From: Deltaproteobacteria bacterium
GTDB taxonomy: Bacteria > Myxococcota_A > UBA796 > SXON01
NCBI GenBank assembly: GCA_947445035.1
Contig: CANFCK010000013.1
Coordinates: forward strand, 1-64,000
DNA: 64,000 nucleotides
Direction: 5' to 3'
Positions 49,904 through 59,764 of this stretch are shown piece by piece. The notes under the pieces are model-generated. The model saw nothing but the letters and a program-made list of their open reading frames with translations. It did not search any database and was not told where the DNA came from. Both the position numbers and the translations under genes were made by a program. Each line of letters begins with the position of its first letter. Position 1 is the stretch's first letter.

Positions 49904-51580
49904 CTACATCGCCAGGCGCTGCTGGTACCCCGCGACCATCACCAAAAGCTCCTCGATGGCCGCGTCGTCCAGGTCCTCGCTGGCCAAGGAGAGCCCGCGC
50001 TCGATCAGATCGACCAGCCCACGATTGAGGAGGCGCCGATGTTCACTCGCGGGGCGTTTCCGGAGGTTTTTCAGCACCGCCTCCACAGGAAGCCGCCCGT
50101 CCGCGTCCACCTCGACGCCCTTGAAAAGCGCCGCGAAGGCGCCCGGCGTGCCCTCGACCAGCAGCTGGGCGCGCGGCTGGCCGGAGCCCGAGCCGCCCAC
50201 CCGATCCAGCGCAAGCACGAGGTTCCCCAGTAGATCGTTGGCCACCTCGACCCGCCGACGCGCATCGTCGTCGACAAGCTTGGGACCGGCAAAGTTCAAC
50301 GAAACCGCGGAGGCGAGCTCGTGCGGCCGGGCGTGCTCAGCGTCCTCCATCTCAATCGTCAGGTTGCCGAGATCAACGGCCTCCTCAAAACGGCCAGCGC
50401 GCTGCGGCGGGGGCCTGTCCAGCTCGACGCGATCCAGCAGGCCGGTGTCGGTGACGAACTCACCGCCAATCCGCTGGTTGTCGTAGTCCTGGAAGGCCGC
50501 CATCTCGTCATCAACTTCTTCGGTGGGCGGCTCGGCCGCGTACTCCGGGAAGGGCCTTGGCGGCGGCTTGGACTCGAGCACCGCCCCCTTGATCGGCAAC
50601 CCGATCGCGGCAAATGAGGGTTTTCTGGCGATCGGCGCGCTGATTGCGTCCACGCCGGAGCCGAACGCCGAGCTGGAGCCGCTGCCTGCCGACGGGGGCG
50701 CCGCTTCACGCTGGCGACCGACCTTCGCCACGGCCGCCGAAACTGCGCTGGCAAGAGCGGCTGCCACGGCGTCTCCGCCGGCGCCGGCGCGGGCTTTCGA
50801 ATGCTCGGGGCGACCCGCGCCGACCACCACCTTGGGCAACGTGTCGGGGCGCACGCGGGGGCGGTCGGTGGTCTTGGCTTCGTCGGTGCTGACCGGGATG
50901 AGAATGCCGGACTCCAACATCTCGGTGACCAGCGCCAGCGTGCGGCCCTGCTCGTACGGGGAGCGGGAGACCAGATCGGCCAGTGGAAGGCGGGGATTGC
51001 AGATGGCGGAGATTCGAACGTGCCGCTGTTCGCGAAGGGTGCCGACGCCGGGAGCCAGCACCAAGAGCGGCGGCTGGCGCAACCGCGCCGTCGCACCGAC
51101 GAGCTGGTCGAGCGATTCGACCAACGGCCGCGACTCGTGCCCGACCTGAATGTTCTCTACAAGGATGGTTTCCAGGGTCTCGAAGCTGACCGGGCCCGGG
51201 ACCTGAAGGAACTGGAACAGGTTCTCGCGGAAGCGTTCCGCCAACAAGTCCTGCAGCAGGTCATCGGGGACGAACTCGAAGAGCTCCTCGGTGATGGTCA
51301 TGCCCGCCGCCTGTGCCCGCCGCATCGACCTCAGGCGAGACTCTTCCACCGCGCCGCTGTTCTGCAAAAGCGACAGGAGCCGATCCCGATCTTGCGACGA
51401 ATGGGCCGCCAGGATCTCGCCCAGCATCACATAAACCGTGAGCACGCCGGTCCCCTCGGCCCGGGCGTGCAGACACCCGGTCGACCCCGCATCGAGGTGC
51501 GAGAGGAGCTCCAGCTTGACCGGGGCTGTGGGAGATTTCGTACTTGGCGCCAACGGCGGCCTTGACTCCATTCCCGACAC
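49904..51580 (-). CDS. Unknown 558-residue protein with DUF4388-like N-terminus
   Basis: Residues 20-135 (LLSHLDAGSTGCLHARAEGTGVLTVYVMLGEILAAHSS) resemble the DUF4388/PATAN-type sensing or scaffold domain common in myxobacteria. Residues about 140-235 continue as a helical domain (SLDQLVGATARLRQPPLL). A low-complexity Ala/Pro/Ser region (about 240-360) follows. The C-terminal domain (about 410-558) is helical with GDLGNLTIEMED and LLGNLVLALDRVGG. No catalytic motif or membrane span is seen. It is a cytosolic protein that may belong to a signalling complex; the neighbouring ECF sigma gene is the nearest regulator. Confidence 0.75.
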   Translation of the reverse strand: MSGMESRPPLAPSTKSPTAPVKLELLSHLDAGSTGCLHARAEGTGVLTVYVMLGEILAAHSSQDRDRLLSLLQNSGAVEESRLRSMRRAQAAGMTITEELFEFVPDDLLQDLLAERFRENLFQFLQVPGPVSFETLETILVENIQVGHESRPLVESLDQLVGATARLRQPPLLVLAPGVGTLREQRHVRISAICNPRLPLADLVSRSPYEQGRTLALVTEMLESGILIPVSTDEAKTTDRPRVRPDTLPKVVVGAGRPEHSKARAGAGGDAVAAALASAVSAAVAKVGRQREAAPPSAGSGSSSAFGSGVDAISAPIARKPSFAAIGLPIKGAVLESKPPPRPFPEYAAEPPTEEVDDEMAAFQDYDNQRIGGEFVTDTGLLDRVELDRPPPQRAGRFEEAVDLGNLTIEMEDAEHARPHELASAVSLNFAGPKLVDDDARRRVEVANDLLGNLVLALDRVGGSGSGQPRAQLLVEGTPGAFAALFKGVEVDADGRLPVEAVLKNLRKRPASEHRRLLNRGLVDLIERGLSLASEDLDDAAIEELLVMVAGYQQRLAM

Positions 51581-51629
51581 ACTATCGGGACGGCGGGCGG
51601 CAGGTCAAGCCGCGGGGTGCCTCAGTCCG

Positions 51630-52205
51630 TCACGAGGCCGCCAAGAGGGGCTCGGCAGCGTCGCCGAACACCGCTTCGAGGCGGTCCCGGGCCCGACTGA
51701 GGCGGCTCATCACCGTGCCCATCTTGATGTCGAGGCGCTCCGCAATCTCGCTGTAGCTCAGGTCCTCGTAGTACCGGAGCATCAGGATCACACGATGGTC
51801 GTCGCTGAGCTGCGCCACGAGCTCAGAAATCTCCGCGCGGCGCTCGTCGGAGAAAACCGCCTGGAGTGGGTCCTCGACCGATGGCGCGTCGGGGCGGTGA
51901 CCCGCCAGGAGCGCACCGCGGCGGCGACGGTCGCGCACGATGTTGAAGCACAAGTTCCGCGTCACCCGATACAGCCAGGCTTGGGTCTTGAAATCGGCGT
52001 CAAACAGCCTCGGCTCGCGCATGGCCTTGATGAAGACCTCCTGCACCACGTCCCCGGCCTCGGCGGCGTCCTTCACGATCCCCAGGGCGTGGAACTCCAA
52101 TCGCCCCCGGAAGCGCGAGAAGAGCGCCTTTCGCGCCAGGTGAAGGTCATGGCCGGCGAGCACCTTGAGCTCGAGTTCGCTGGATTGGGGGGCAAAGGTC
52201 TCCAC
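51630..52205 (-). CDS. ECF-type RNA polymerase sigma factor (second)
   Basis: 191 residues from GTG 52205, chosen because AGGAG (52212-52216) stands six bases upstream and the sigma domain starts soon after; a longer frame to 52334 lacks a ribosome site and has a non-sigma N-terminus. Region 2 is AGDVVQEVFIKAMREPRLF and AWLYRVTRNLCFNIVRD. Region 4 has YYEDLSYSEIAERLDIKMGTVMSRL. The linker between them is short. It precedes the unknown 558-residue protein by 49 bases and is divergent from khpA. There is no obvious anti-sigma gene next to it. Confidence 0.92.
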   Translation of the reverse strand: METFAPQSSELELKVLAGHDLHLARKALFSRFRGRLEFHALGIVKDAAEAGDVVQEVFIKAMREPRLFDADFKTQAWLYRVTRNLCFNIVRDRRRRGALLAGHRPDAPSVEDPLQAVFSDERRAEISELVAQLSDDHRVILMLRYYEDLSYSEIAERLDIKMGTVMSRLSRARDRLEAVFGDAAEPLLAAS

Positions 52206-52211
52206 TTCTTT

Positions 52212-52216
52212 CTCCT
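52212..52216 (-). promoter_or_regulatory. Ribosome binding site deciding the sigma start
   Basis: AGGAG on the minus strand, six bases before GTG 52205. It sets the start of the ECF sigma gene well inside the longest open frame. Confidence 0.75.
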
Positions 52217-52296
52217 GCCGGCGCGGGGTTCGCGACCTGCAACCGATGTACGCACACCGACACCATCGCCTTTCGGTGGTTGACGATCCTTGACGG

Positions 52297-52316
52297 AATG
52301 CGATGGGAGTCGCATT
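52297..52316. promoter_or_regulatory. 7-bp inverted repeat between sigma gene and khpA
   Basis: AATGCGA, a 6-base gap TGGGAG, then TCGCATT. It sits in the 140-base divergent region, with TTGACG just to its left (52290-52295) as a possible -35 for khpA; no good -10 is seen at the right spacing. It could be an operator for a regulator of either gene. The repeat is exact; its role is a guess. Confidence 0.4.
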
Positions 52317-52345
52317 GTTGATACCAGCAGGCACGCGGAGCAGCA

Positions 52346-52612
52346 GTGGACAAGCAGCGCACCGAGGCAGACGTCGACATCCGGACCTTGATCGAGCTCA
52401 TCGTCAAGGCGCTGGTCGATCACCCCGATCAGGTGCTTGTCACGCAGATCGAAGGCACCCACAGCGTCGTCTTGGAGCTGGCGGTAGCCCCCGAGGACGT
52501 GGGGAAGGTCATCGGCAAGAAGGGCATTCACGCCGACGCGATCCGACGCCTTGTCCACGCCATCGGCGGCAAGACAAAGAAGCGCTACGTCCTGGAGATT
52601 CTAGAAAGTTAG
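52346..52612 (+). CDS. khpA: KH-domain RNA-binding protein KhpA (YlqC family)
   Basis: 88 residues from GTG 52346, with GGAG (52337-52340) five bases before. The whole protein is one KH domain with the RNA-binding loop GKVIGKKGIHADAIRRL (GxxG = GKKG). KhpA binds RNA, often as a heterodimer with KhpB, and affects cell division, elongation and sRNA function. The usual neighbours rpsP and rimM are not here. It is convergent with hutU across 136 bases that hold no gene. Confidence 0.93.
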   Translation: MDKQRTEADVDIRTLIELIVKALVDHPDQVLVTQIEGTHSVVLELAVAPEDVGKVIGKKGIHADAIRRLVHAIGGKTKKRYVLEILES

Positions 52613-52748
52613 CGCGCGTGGGCGATGCACCGCGACTGACGGCTCCACAGGCAGGGGCCACTGCGCATCGCGGGGCCACCGTCGGCCCGGCGCACGATGC
52701 GGATCCAGCGCCGCGCCCCGTCAAGGCGACCGGGCCAGACGCATCGCC

Positions 52749-54392
52749 CTAAGGAATCTTCACGCCTCGTTCGTCGGCGATGACCCTCGCCCGTTCGTAC
52801 CCCGCATCGACGTGGCGCCAGACGCCCATCGCCGGGTCCCCGGTCAGCACGCGCTCCAGCCGGGCCGCCGCCGCGTCGGTCCCGTCCGCGACGATCACCT
52901 GCCCCGCGTGGAGCGAATACCCCATTCCAACGCCGCCGCCGTGGTGGAAGCTGACCCAGGACGCGCCGTTGACGGCATTGAGCAGCGCGTTGAGGATCGG
53001 CCAGTCAGCGACCGCGTCCGAGCCGTCGAGCATGCCCTCCGTCTCGCGGTTCGGCGAAGCGACACTCCCGCAGTCCAAGTGGTCGCGACCGATGACGATG
53101 GGCGCCTTCACGACCCCGCTGCGGACGAGCTCGTTGAAGGCAAGGCCCGCCCGCGCACGTTCGCCGTACCCGAGCCAACAGATGCGCGCGGGGAGTCCCT
53201 GGAATCGAATCCTGGCCTGGGCCATCTCGATCCAGCGCCGTAGTCCGACGTCGTCCGGAAACAGCCGCAAGATGGCGTCGTCGGTATGCCGGATATCCTC
53301 GGGATCACCGGACAGCGCCACCCAGCGGAACGGTCCCTTTCCCTCGCAAAAAAGCGGGCGGATATAGGCCGGCACAAAACCCGGGAACGAATGCGCCCTA
53401 CGCTCATTCATGCCCCCGGTCACCGCGCCCGCGCGCAGGTTGTTTCCGTAGTCGAAGACGTGCGCGCCGAGCTCGCCCAGCCGCGCCATGGCCTCGGTCT
53501 GGACCGCCATCGTGGCGTAACTGCGGCGGGTGTATTCCCCGGGGTCCCCCGCTCTGAGCGCGGCGGCAGCTGGCAGATCGAGCCCCATCGGAACATAGGC
53601 GAGCGGGTCATGAGCGCTCGTCTGGTCGGTGACCAGGTCCGGGACGACCCCCCTTCGAACCAGCTCCGCGTAGACGTCGGCGGCATTGCCCACCACGCCG
53701 ACCGATCGTGCGACACCCGCGGCGCAGAAGCCGCGAAGCCGCGCCAACGCGGCGTCCAGGTCGGGCGCGCGCTCATCCAGATAGCCGGAGTCGATGCGCT
53801 TCTGAATGCGCATGCCATCCACGTCCACACCAAGGTAGGAAAACCCGGCAAAAACCGCCGCCAGCGGCTGCGCGCCGCCCATGCCACCCAACCCGCCACT
53901 GAGCACCCAACGGCCCCGCGAATCGCCGCCGAAGTGTTGGCGTGCCGCCTCCGCAAAGGTCTCGTAGGTGCCCTGCACGATGCCCTGCGAGCCGATGTAG
54001 ATCCAACTGCCGGCCGTCATCTGGCCATACATCATCAGACCCTTCTGCTCCAGCTCGCGGAAGTGGTCCCAATTCGCCCATTTTCCGACAAGATTACTGT
54101 TGGCGAGCAGCACCCGCGGCGCATCGACGTGGGTTCTGGCGATCCCCACGGGCTTGCCCGACTGCACCAGCAGCGTTTCGTCGTCCCCGAGCGAACGAAG
54201 TGCGCTCACGATCCGGTCGAAACTCGCCCAGTCGCGTGCGGCTTTGCCGTTCCCGCCGTACACCACGAGGTCCTCAGGACACTCCGCAACCTCGGGGTCG
54301 AGGTTGTTGAAGAGCATCCGCAGCGCGGCCTCCTGCACCCAGCCGCGGCAAGAGCGCTCGGTACCTCTGGGTGCTCGGATCGGACCGCGCAT
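52749..54392 (-). CDS. hutU: Urocanate hydratase
   Basis: 547 residues starting [22 protein letters not shown], the usual urocanase N-terminus. NAD-binding and catalytic regions are present: [28 protein letters not shown] and the catalytic Cys segment [19 protein letters not shown] with [14 protein letters not shown]. Length matches the family (about 550). It converts urocanate to imidazolonepropionate in histidine degradation. Other hut genes (hutH, hutI) are not in the window, so the pathway is dispersed or incomplete here. Confidence 0.97.
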   Translation of the reverse strand: MRGPIRAPRGTERSCRGWVQEAALRMLFNNLDPEVAECPEDLVVYGGNGKAARDWASFDRIVSALRSLGDDETLLVQSGKPVGIARTHVDAPRVLLANSNLVGKWANWDHFRELEQKGLMMYGQMTAGSWIYIGSQGIVQGTYETFAEAARQHFGGDSRGRWVLSGGLGGMGGAQPLAAVFAGFSYLGVDVDGMRIQKRIDSGYLDERAPDLDAALARLRGFCAAGVARSVGVVGNAADVYAELVRRGVVPDLVTDQTSAHDPLAYVPMGLDLPAAAALRAGDPGEYTRRSYATMAVQTEAMARLGELGAHVFDYGNNLRAGAVTGGMNERRAHSFPGFVPAYIRPLFCEGKGPFRWVALSGDPEDIRHTDDAILRLFPDDVGLRRWIEMAQARIRFQGLPARICWLGYGERARAGLAFNELVRSGVVKAPIVIGRDHLDCGSVASPNRETEGMLDGSDAVADWPILNALLNAVNGASWVSFHHGGGVGMGYSLHAGQVIVADGTDAAAARLERVLTGDPAMGVWRHVDAGYERARVIADERGVKIP

Positions 54393-54403
54393 CGGCCCGG
54401 CGC

Positions 54404-54640
54404 CTAGCCCTCGTCGTCGGAGGGGCCGACCGTGGCCAGAATGCGATTCCGGATGACGAAGCGGAGCTCGGACTCAATCTGTTCCCCGGCGTCGTCGGGC
54501 AACGCGTCGAGATGAGCCTGGAAGGCGAGTTCGGTCGTGCGACCCTCGACGATGTGCCGTTCAACGACGCGAGAATCGAAGAGCGATTCCGCGGTGTAGG
54601 GGGTAGGGAGGACGAGGGCGGCGGGGGCGGATTTGGCCAT
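54404..54640 (-). CDS. Small protein, unknown
   Basis: 78 residues. Soluble and acidic at the C-terminus (GPSDDEG), with helices in [23 protein letters not shown] and [15 protein letters not shown]. No motif is recognised. It lies 11 bases before hutU and 8 bases after rpoZ on the same strand, so it is probably cotranscribed with rpoZ. Coding potential is supported by position and codon use, not by homology. Confidence 0.55.
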   Translation of the reverse strand: MAKSAPAALVLPTPYTAESLFDSRVVERHIVEGRTTELAFQAHLDALPDDAGEQIESELRFVIRNRILATVGPSDDEG

Positions 54641-54648
54641 GGATGCTC

Positions 54649-54957
54649 CTACGCTTCGGGCGGAAGGTCGTCAGCGGCGGGGGGAAGCAGATCGTCAACG
54701 CTCGGGGGCAGCCTGCCCGCGATGTCGGCGTTTTGCTTTTTGAGGTTTTCGTTCTCGTCAAAGCCGGTCATGTCCGGCCGGACGTGTCCGGCCGCGATTT
54801 CGCGCAGCGCTGTGACGATTTCTTTGTTCTTGACCTGTTCGTCCAGAAGCGAACGGCCGCCCTTCATGAGCTGCTTGGTGCGCTCGGTCGCCGTGAGGCA
54901 CAGAGTGAAGCGGTTGTCCACGTTTTCAAGGCAGTCTTCGACGGTGATACGGGCCAA
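54649..54957 (-). CDS. rpoZ: RNA polymerase omega subunit
   Basis: 102 residues. The N-terminal MARITVEDCLENVDNRFTLCL and the middle ERTKQLMKGG with NKEIVTALREIAAG are characteristic of omega. The subunit helps assemble the beta' subunit and binds (p)ppGpp in many bacteria. The C-terminal 30 residues are an acidic/Pro tail (PPSVDDLLPPAADDLPPEA) longer than in Escherichia coli. No gmk or spoT gene is adjacent. Confidence 0.93.
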   Translation of the reverse strand: MARITVEDCLENVDNRFTLCLTATERTKQLMKGGRSLLDEQVKNKEIVTALREIAAGHVRPDMTGFDENENLKKQNADIAGRLPPSVDDLLPPAADDLPPEA

Positions 54958-55036
54958 AAAGCCTCCGAGGGCGTAGAGCCCGGCGGCTATCTCCTAGCCG
55001 GCACCGATGCAAGGGTAGAAGGGCTGCTGCCGACTA

Positions 55037-55624
55037 TTAGGCCGTGCCGCCGAAGCGGGCCGGCACCACACCGAGCTGCCGCAGCTTCTCGGCCACCCGA
55101 GCCGAGCCGGTGGCCTGCCACTCCTCGTACAACCGCACGATGTCGGTGGCATTTTTTTCGCGTGCGTCGTCGCGGACCTCAGCGATGACCGAGGTGCAGT
55201 CGTCGAAGCGCTCCGACATCTCGCCGAAGACGTCGCCAAGGCCACCTTCGGGGTCGCGCAGCATCCGCGCCGCTGTCCCGTAGGCGCCGCGGCCCATCTC
55301 CGCGTAGTAGTCGGGCGAGATTCGCCGCATGCGGAGGTGGTCCCGGAAAAACCCGAGCTGAACCAGGGCGTGGTCCCCGAGGCGGCGCCAGCAGGTGAGC
55401 GCCTCTGCGTATTCCGCGGCGTTCGCCCGCGCGCGCAGCTCGACCAACGTGGAGGGCTCCGCTTCGTCGCGATGCCCCTGCTCCGCGAGGAGATTCGAGA
55501 GGTAGTAGACGGTGTCCTGGCTCACCGGAGCGCCGCGTGCCCGCGTCGCATCGTCCACGCGCTCCCGGAAGAAGTCGAAGAGGTTGTCGGCAGGAACCAC
55601 AGAAAGTTTTGCGTTCAAGGCCAT
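55037..55624 (-). CDS. Conserved-looking helical protein, unknown
   Basis: 195 residues, mostly helical and soluble, with short motifs PVSQDTVYYLSNLLAEQG, CWRRLGDHALVQLGFFRD, YYAEMGRGAYGTAARML and ATDIVRLYEEWQATG. It has two cysteines and no catalytic signature. The regular amphipathic helices and the Asp/Tyr-rich middle suggest a compact alpha-helical fold. It is divergent from groES across 97 bases, so its promoter and that of groESL share this space. Function unknown. Confidence 0.7.
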   Translation of the reverse strand: MALNAKLSVVPADNLFDFFRERVDDATRARGAPVSQDTVYYLSNLLAEQGHRDEAEPSTLVELRARANAAEYAEALTCWRRLGDHALVQLGFFRDHLRMRRISPDYYAEMGRGAYGTAARMLRDPEGGLGDVFGEMSERFDDCTSVIAEVRDDAREKNATDIVRLYEEWQATGSARVAEKLRQLGVVPARFGGTA

Positions 55625-55648
55625 GAAAGCACTCCTCCCTCACAAAGT

Positions 55649-55674
55649 CCCGAAGGTTGCTTGACGCCCGAAGG
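55649..55674 (+). promoter_or_regulatory. CCCGAAGG direct repeats around a possible groESL -35
   Basis: CCCGAAGG occurs at 55649-55656 and again at 55667-55674, 18 bases apart, and TTGACG (55661-55666, within CTTGACG) lies between them. CTTGAC is close to the sigma-32 -35 core CTTGAA, but no clear -10 follows. The classic CIRCE operator (TTAGCACTC-N9-GAGTGCTAA) is absent. The repeats could bind a heat-shock regulator. Confidence 0.4.
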
Positions 55675-55721
55675 GCCGTGACTACTCATCGGCCGCCAAC
55701 AGATTCACCGGAGCTGAAGTT

Positions 55722-56009
55722 ATGACCGTTCGCCCCCTCTTCGACCGCGTCCTTGTCAAGCGGAACGAAGAACCGACCCGCACCAAGTCCGGGCTCTTCC
55801 TTCCGGACACCGCAAAAGAGAAGCCCATCGAAGGCACCGTGCTCGCCGCTGGCGGGGGCAAGGTCGGCGATGATGGCAAAGTCACTGCGCTGACCGTCAA
55901 AGTCGGCGACAAGATCGTCTTCGGCAAGTATGCCGGCACGGAAATCAAGATCGACGGCGAGGATCGTTTGATCCTCCGCGAAGACGACATCCTCGGCGTC
56001 GTCGAGTAG
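55722..56009 (+). CDS. groES: Co-chaperonin GroES
   Basis: 95 residues, GGAG (55710-55713) eight bases upstream. Typical beta-barrel pattern: [26 protein letters not shown], the mobile loop [24 protein letters not shown] and [10 protein letters not shown] at the C-terminus. It caps GroEL during protein folding. It is 57 bases upstream of groL in the conserved groESL operon. The region before it holds direct repeats around a possible promoter but no CIRCE element. Confidence 0.97.
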   Translation: MTVRPLFDRVLVKRNEEPTRTKSGLFLPDTAKEKPIEGTVLAAGGGKVGDDGKVTALTVKVGDKIVFGKYAGTEIKIDGEDRLILREDDILGVVE

Positions 56010-57680
<1,671 letters not shown>

Positions 57681-57698
57681 GCAATCGCTGCCGTTGGG

Positions 57699-57735
57699 AA
57701 GGCCGCTCCACCGGGGGCGGCTTTCTTCGTTTTGG
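57699..57735 (+). terminator. groESL intrinsic terminator
   Basis: Nineteen bases after the groL stop, AAGGCCGC (57699-57706) pairs with GCGGCTTT (57717-57724) with one G-T wobble, loop of 10, followed by the T-rich TTCTTCGTTTT. This is a convincing intrinsic terminator and separates groESL from the next gene. Confidence 0.75.
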
Positions 57736-57885
57736 AGCTCGGTCGGGGCTGGCACGACGCCGGCTCCGTCACCCTCGCCGTGCGTCTGCGGCAGCCTTCG
57801 GGTGGGGCGCCGCGCGAGTACACGCAGGGGCGGCTTGGAAGGCTGTGGGAGGGGGGAAGCGTTAAGGCTCCCCACCCTTTGTTGC

Positions 57886-57889
57886 GGAG
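57886..57889 (+). promoter_or_regulatory. Ribosome binding site suggesting a CTG start
   Basis: GGAG lies five bases before CTG 57895. No ATG, GTG or TTG in the same frame has such spacing; the next GTG (57913) has no Shine-Dalgarno-like sequence. It therefore points to a non-standard start for the Ig-like lipoprotein. Confidence 0.45.
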
Positions 57890-57894
57890 TCCCC

Positions 57895-59751
57895 CTGTCC
57901 AAGCTCTCCATCGTGATCGCGCTATTGTTCGGCGCTCCTGTCGTGGCGCTGCTGCCTGCCTGCGGGAGCGCCCAAGCCGATGAGGGAGTAGTGTTTGAGG
58001 GGCCCCGACTCCTGGAAATGATCCCCGCGACAGGCATCGTCGGGGACGGGACCACCATCGCCGACTTGTACATCCTCGCCCTCGACCCGCACGGCGCGCC
58101 GTTGACCGGACTGGCGCTGAAGGGAAGCACCAACACCGGCTCGGTCTCGGCGCTTCAAGATGCCGGTGGTGGGCTCTGGCGGATGGACTACACGCCGCCC
58201 AAGGTCGACGCTCCGGTGCCCGCGACGCTGACGCTCAAGGGCAAGATCGGCAAAGAGCAGTTCCTGCGAACGTGGTCGTTCCCGATCACCCCCTCGCCCA
58301 CCCACCCGCTCACGGCCACGGCCAACCCGGCGAAGTTGACGCTCGGCGTGGACAAGACCGCCACGATTTCCATCAAGTTGGCCTCCGGGGACCGCAGCTC
58401 GGGTGACTCCGTCCGCCTGCAGATTGCGGCATCGACCGGCACGGTGGAAAACATCACCAACCTCGGCGGTGGCAACTTCAGCGCGCTGTACACGGCCCCG
58501 AAGGAGCTGGTCGCCAAGGTCGCACTCTTGACCATCGTCGACCAGGGTGACCCAAGCCGCACCTTCGCGGCCCTAGCCATCCCCATGTTCAGCAAGATGG
58601 ACGTGCCGGTCACCGCGGCCAAGAACGCTCGGGTCATCCTCAAGATCGGCGAGACGCAGTTCGGGCCCATCCAGGCCGACTCCAAGGGCAGGGCCAAGGT
58701 GACCGTGCTCCTGCCGCCGGGGGTGACCAGCGCCGAGAAGATCGCGGTGGGGGCCGACGGGCAGAGCATCAGCGAGCCGATGGACCTGAAGCTCCCGGAA
58801 GCGTCACGGATCGCGTTGATGCCCGTCGCCGCGGGGATCCCCAACGACTCCCGCGTCGGCGTGACGATCCACGCCGCGGTCGTCACGCCCGACGGGCGCC
58901 CAGACACCACTGCCCAGGTGGTCTTCGCGGCGTCGACCGGAACCTTCGCACCCACGCGACACGACGGCAACGGGGTCTTTGGGGCTGTCTACACCCCGCC
59001 AAATGGGGGGGTGCCGGGCACCGCGACGCTGACTGCCAGCCTGGCCGACAGGCCGACGACGCAAACGACCTCCATCGCCGCGAAGCTGGTCAGCCTGCGT
59101 CCTGGGAACGTGGCGCTCACGTCTGTCCCCGCCCGCTTGCCCGCCGGTGCCGAGTCCTTCACCGTCACCGCACAGGTGACCGGTAGCGAGGGCACGGCCC
59201 TGCCGGGGAGGGCCGTGAGCTTTGGCGCCAGTGGCGCACGGCTCGACGGCGCCGTGAAGGACAACGGGAAAGGCGGCTACCTCGCGGTCTTCAACCCGAC
59301 TGGGAAGGGTCCCGTGCAAGTCAACGCCACGGTCGGGCTGCCGGTAACGGGGAATCCGATGTGGCGGCTACTCGTGGTACCCTCGGTGGGGCGTATCAGT
59401 AATGATGGACTTTCATCCTCACAGATCACCGTTGCGGCCATCGATGAGTTCGGGTACCCGGTGCCCAATGTGCCGCTGAACCTGACGTTGACGGCTGGGG
59501 ACGGCAGCCTCCCCGCCGAGGCCACGACCAACGCCTCCGGGCTGGCTCAGGTGTACTACACCTCGGGGCGCAAGTCGGGTCTGATCGGGATCGAGGTCGC
59601 CTCGGCGAATCAGGTCGCGTCCGCGGCCCTCCTGCAAGCGCCTGACGAGCTGACGCTGCCGAGCATTCCCGTGGCGGGCTCGCGTGCCGAGGCCGCGTTG
59701 GTGGCAGAATCCCGGAAGGCGCTGGGCGAAGTCCGGATCGAACGGGAGTAG
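57895..59751 (+). CDS. Lipoprotein with repeated Ig-like domains
   Basis: 618 residues if begun at CTG 57895, where GGAG (57886-57889) is well placed and the leader keeps a Lys (SKLSIVIALLFGAPVVALLPAC); GTG 57913 is the next alternative. The lipobox is LPAC. The rest is a series of about six Ig-like or invasin-type beta domains of 85-95 residues with recurring patterns such as GGLWRMDYTPP, GGNFSALYTAP, GNGVFGAVYTPP, GKGGYLAVFNPTG and GLAQVYYTSG, each ending a strand pair. This is a surface-exposed extended rod. No cysteine besides the lipobox is evident. It is followed 13 bases on by the convergent WxxGxW protein. Confidence 0.85.
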   Translation: MSKLSIVIALLFGAPVVALLPACGSAQADEGVVFEGPRLLEMIPATGIVGDGTTIADLYILALDPHGAPLTGLALKGSTNTGSVSALQDAGGGLWRMDYTPPKVDAPVPATLTLKGKIGKEQFLRTWSFPITPSPTHPLTATANPAKLTLGVDKTATISIKLASGDRSSGDSVRLQIAASTGTVENITNLGGGNFSALYTAPKELVAKVALLTIVDQGDPSRTFAALAIPMFSKMDVPVTAAKNARVILKIGETQFGPIQADSKGRAKVTVLLPPGVTSAEKIAVGADGQSISEPMDLKLPEASRIALMPVAAGIPNDSRVGVTIHAAVVTPDGRPDTTAQVVFAASTGTFAPTRHDGNGVFGAVYTPPNGGVPGTATLTASLADRPTTQTTSIAAKLVSLRPGNVALTSVPARLPAGAESFTVTAQVTGSEGTALPGRAVSFGASGARLDGAVKDNGKGGYLAVFNPTGKGPVQVNATVGLPVTGNPMWRLLVVPSVGRISNDGLSSSQITVAAIDEFGYPVPNVPLNLTLTAGDGSLPAEATTNASGLAQVYYTSGRKSGLIGIEVASANQVASAALLQAPDELTLPSIPVAGSRAEAALVAESRKALGEVRIERE

Positions 59752-59764
59752 CTCCCGGCACGCG

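Noticed and set aside
52620-52749. GGGCGATGC and GCATCGCCC as an inverted repeat between khpA and hutU
   Set aside because: The arms match over nine bases but are 112 bases apart in GC-rich DNA, with no supporting structure between them.
55625-55721. Search for a CIRCE operator before groES
   Set aside because: No TTAGCACTC-N9-GAGTGCTAA or near match is present in the 97 bases.
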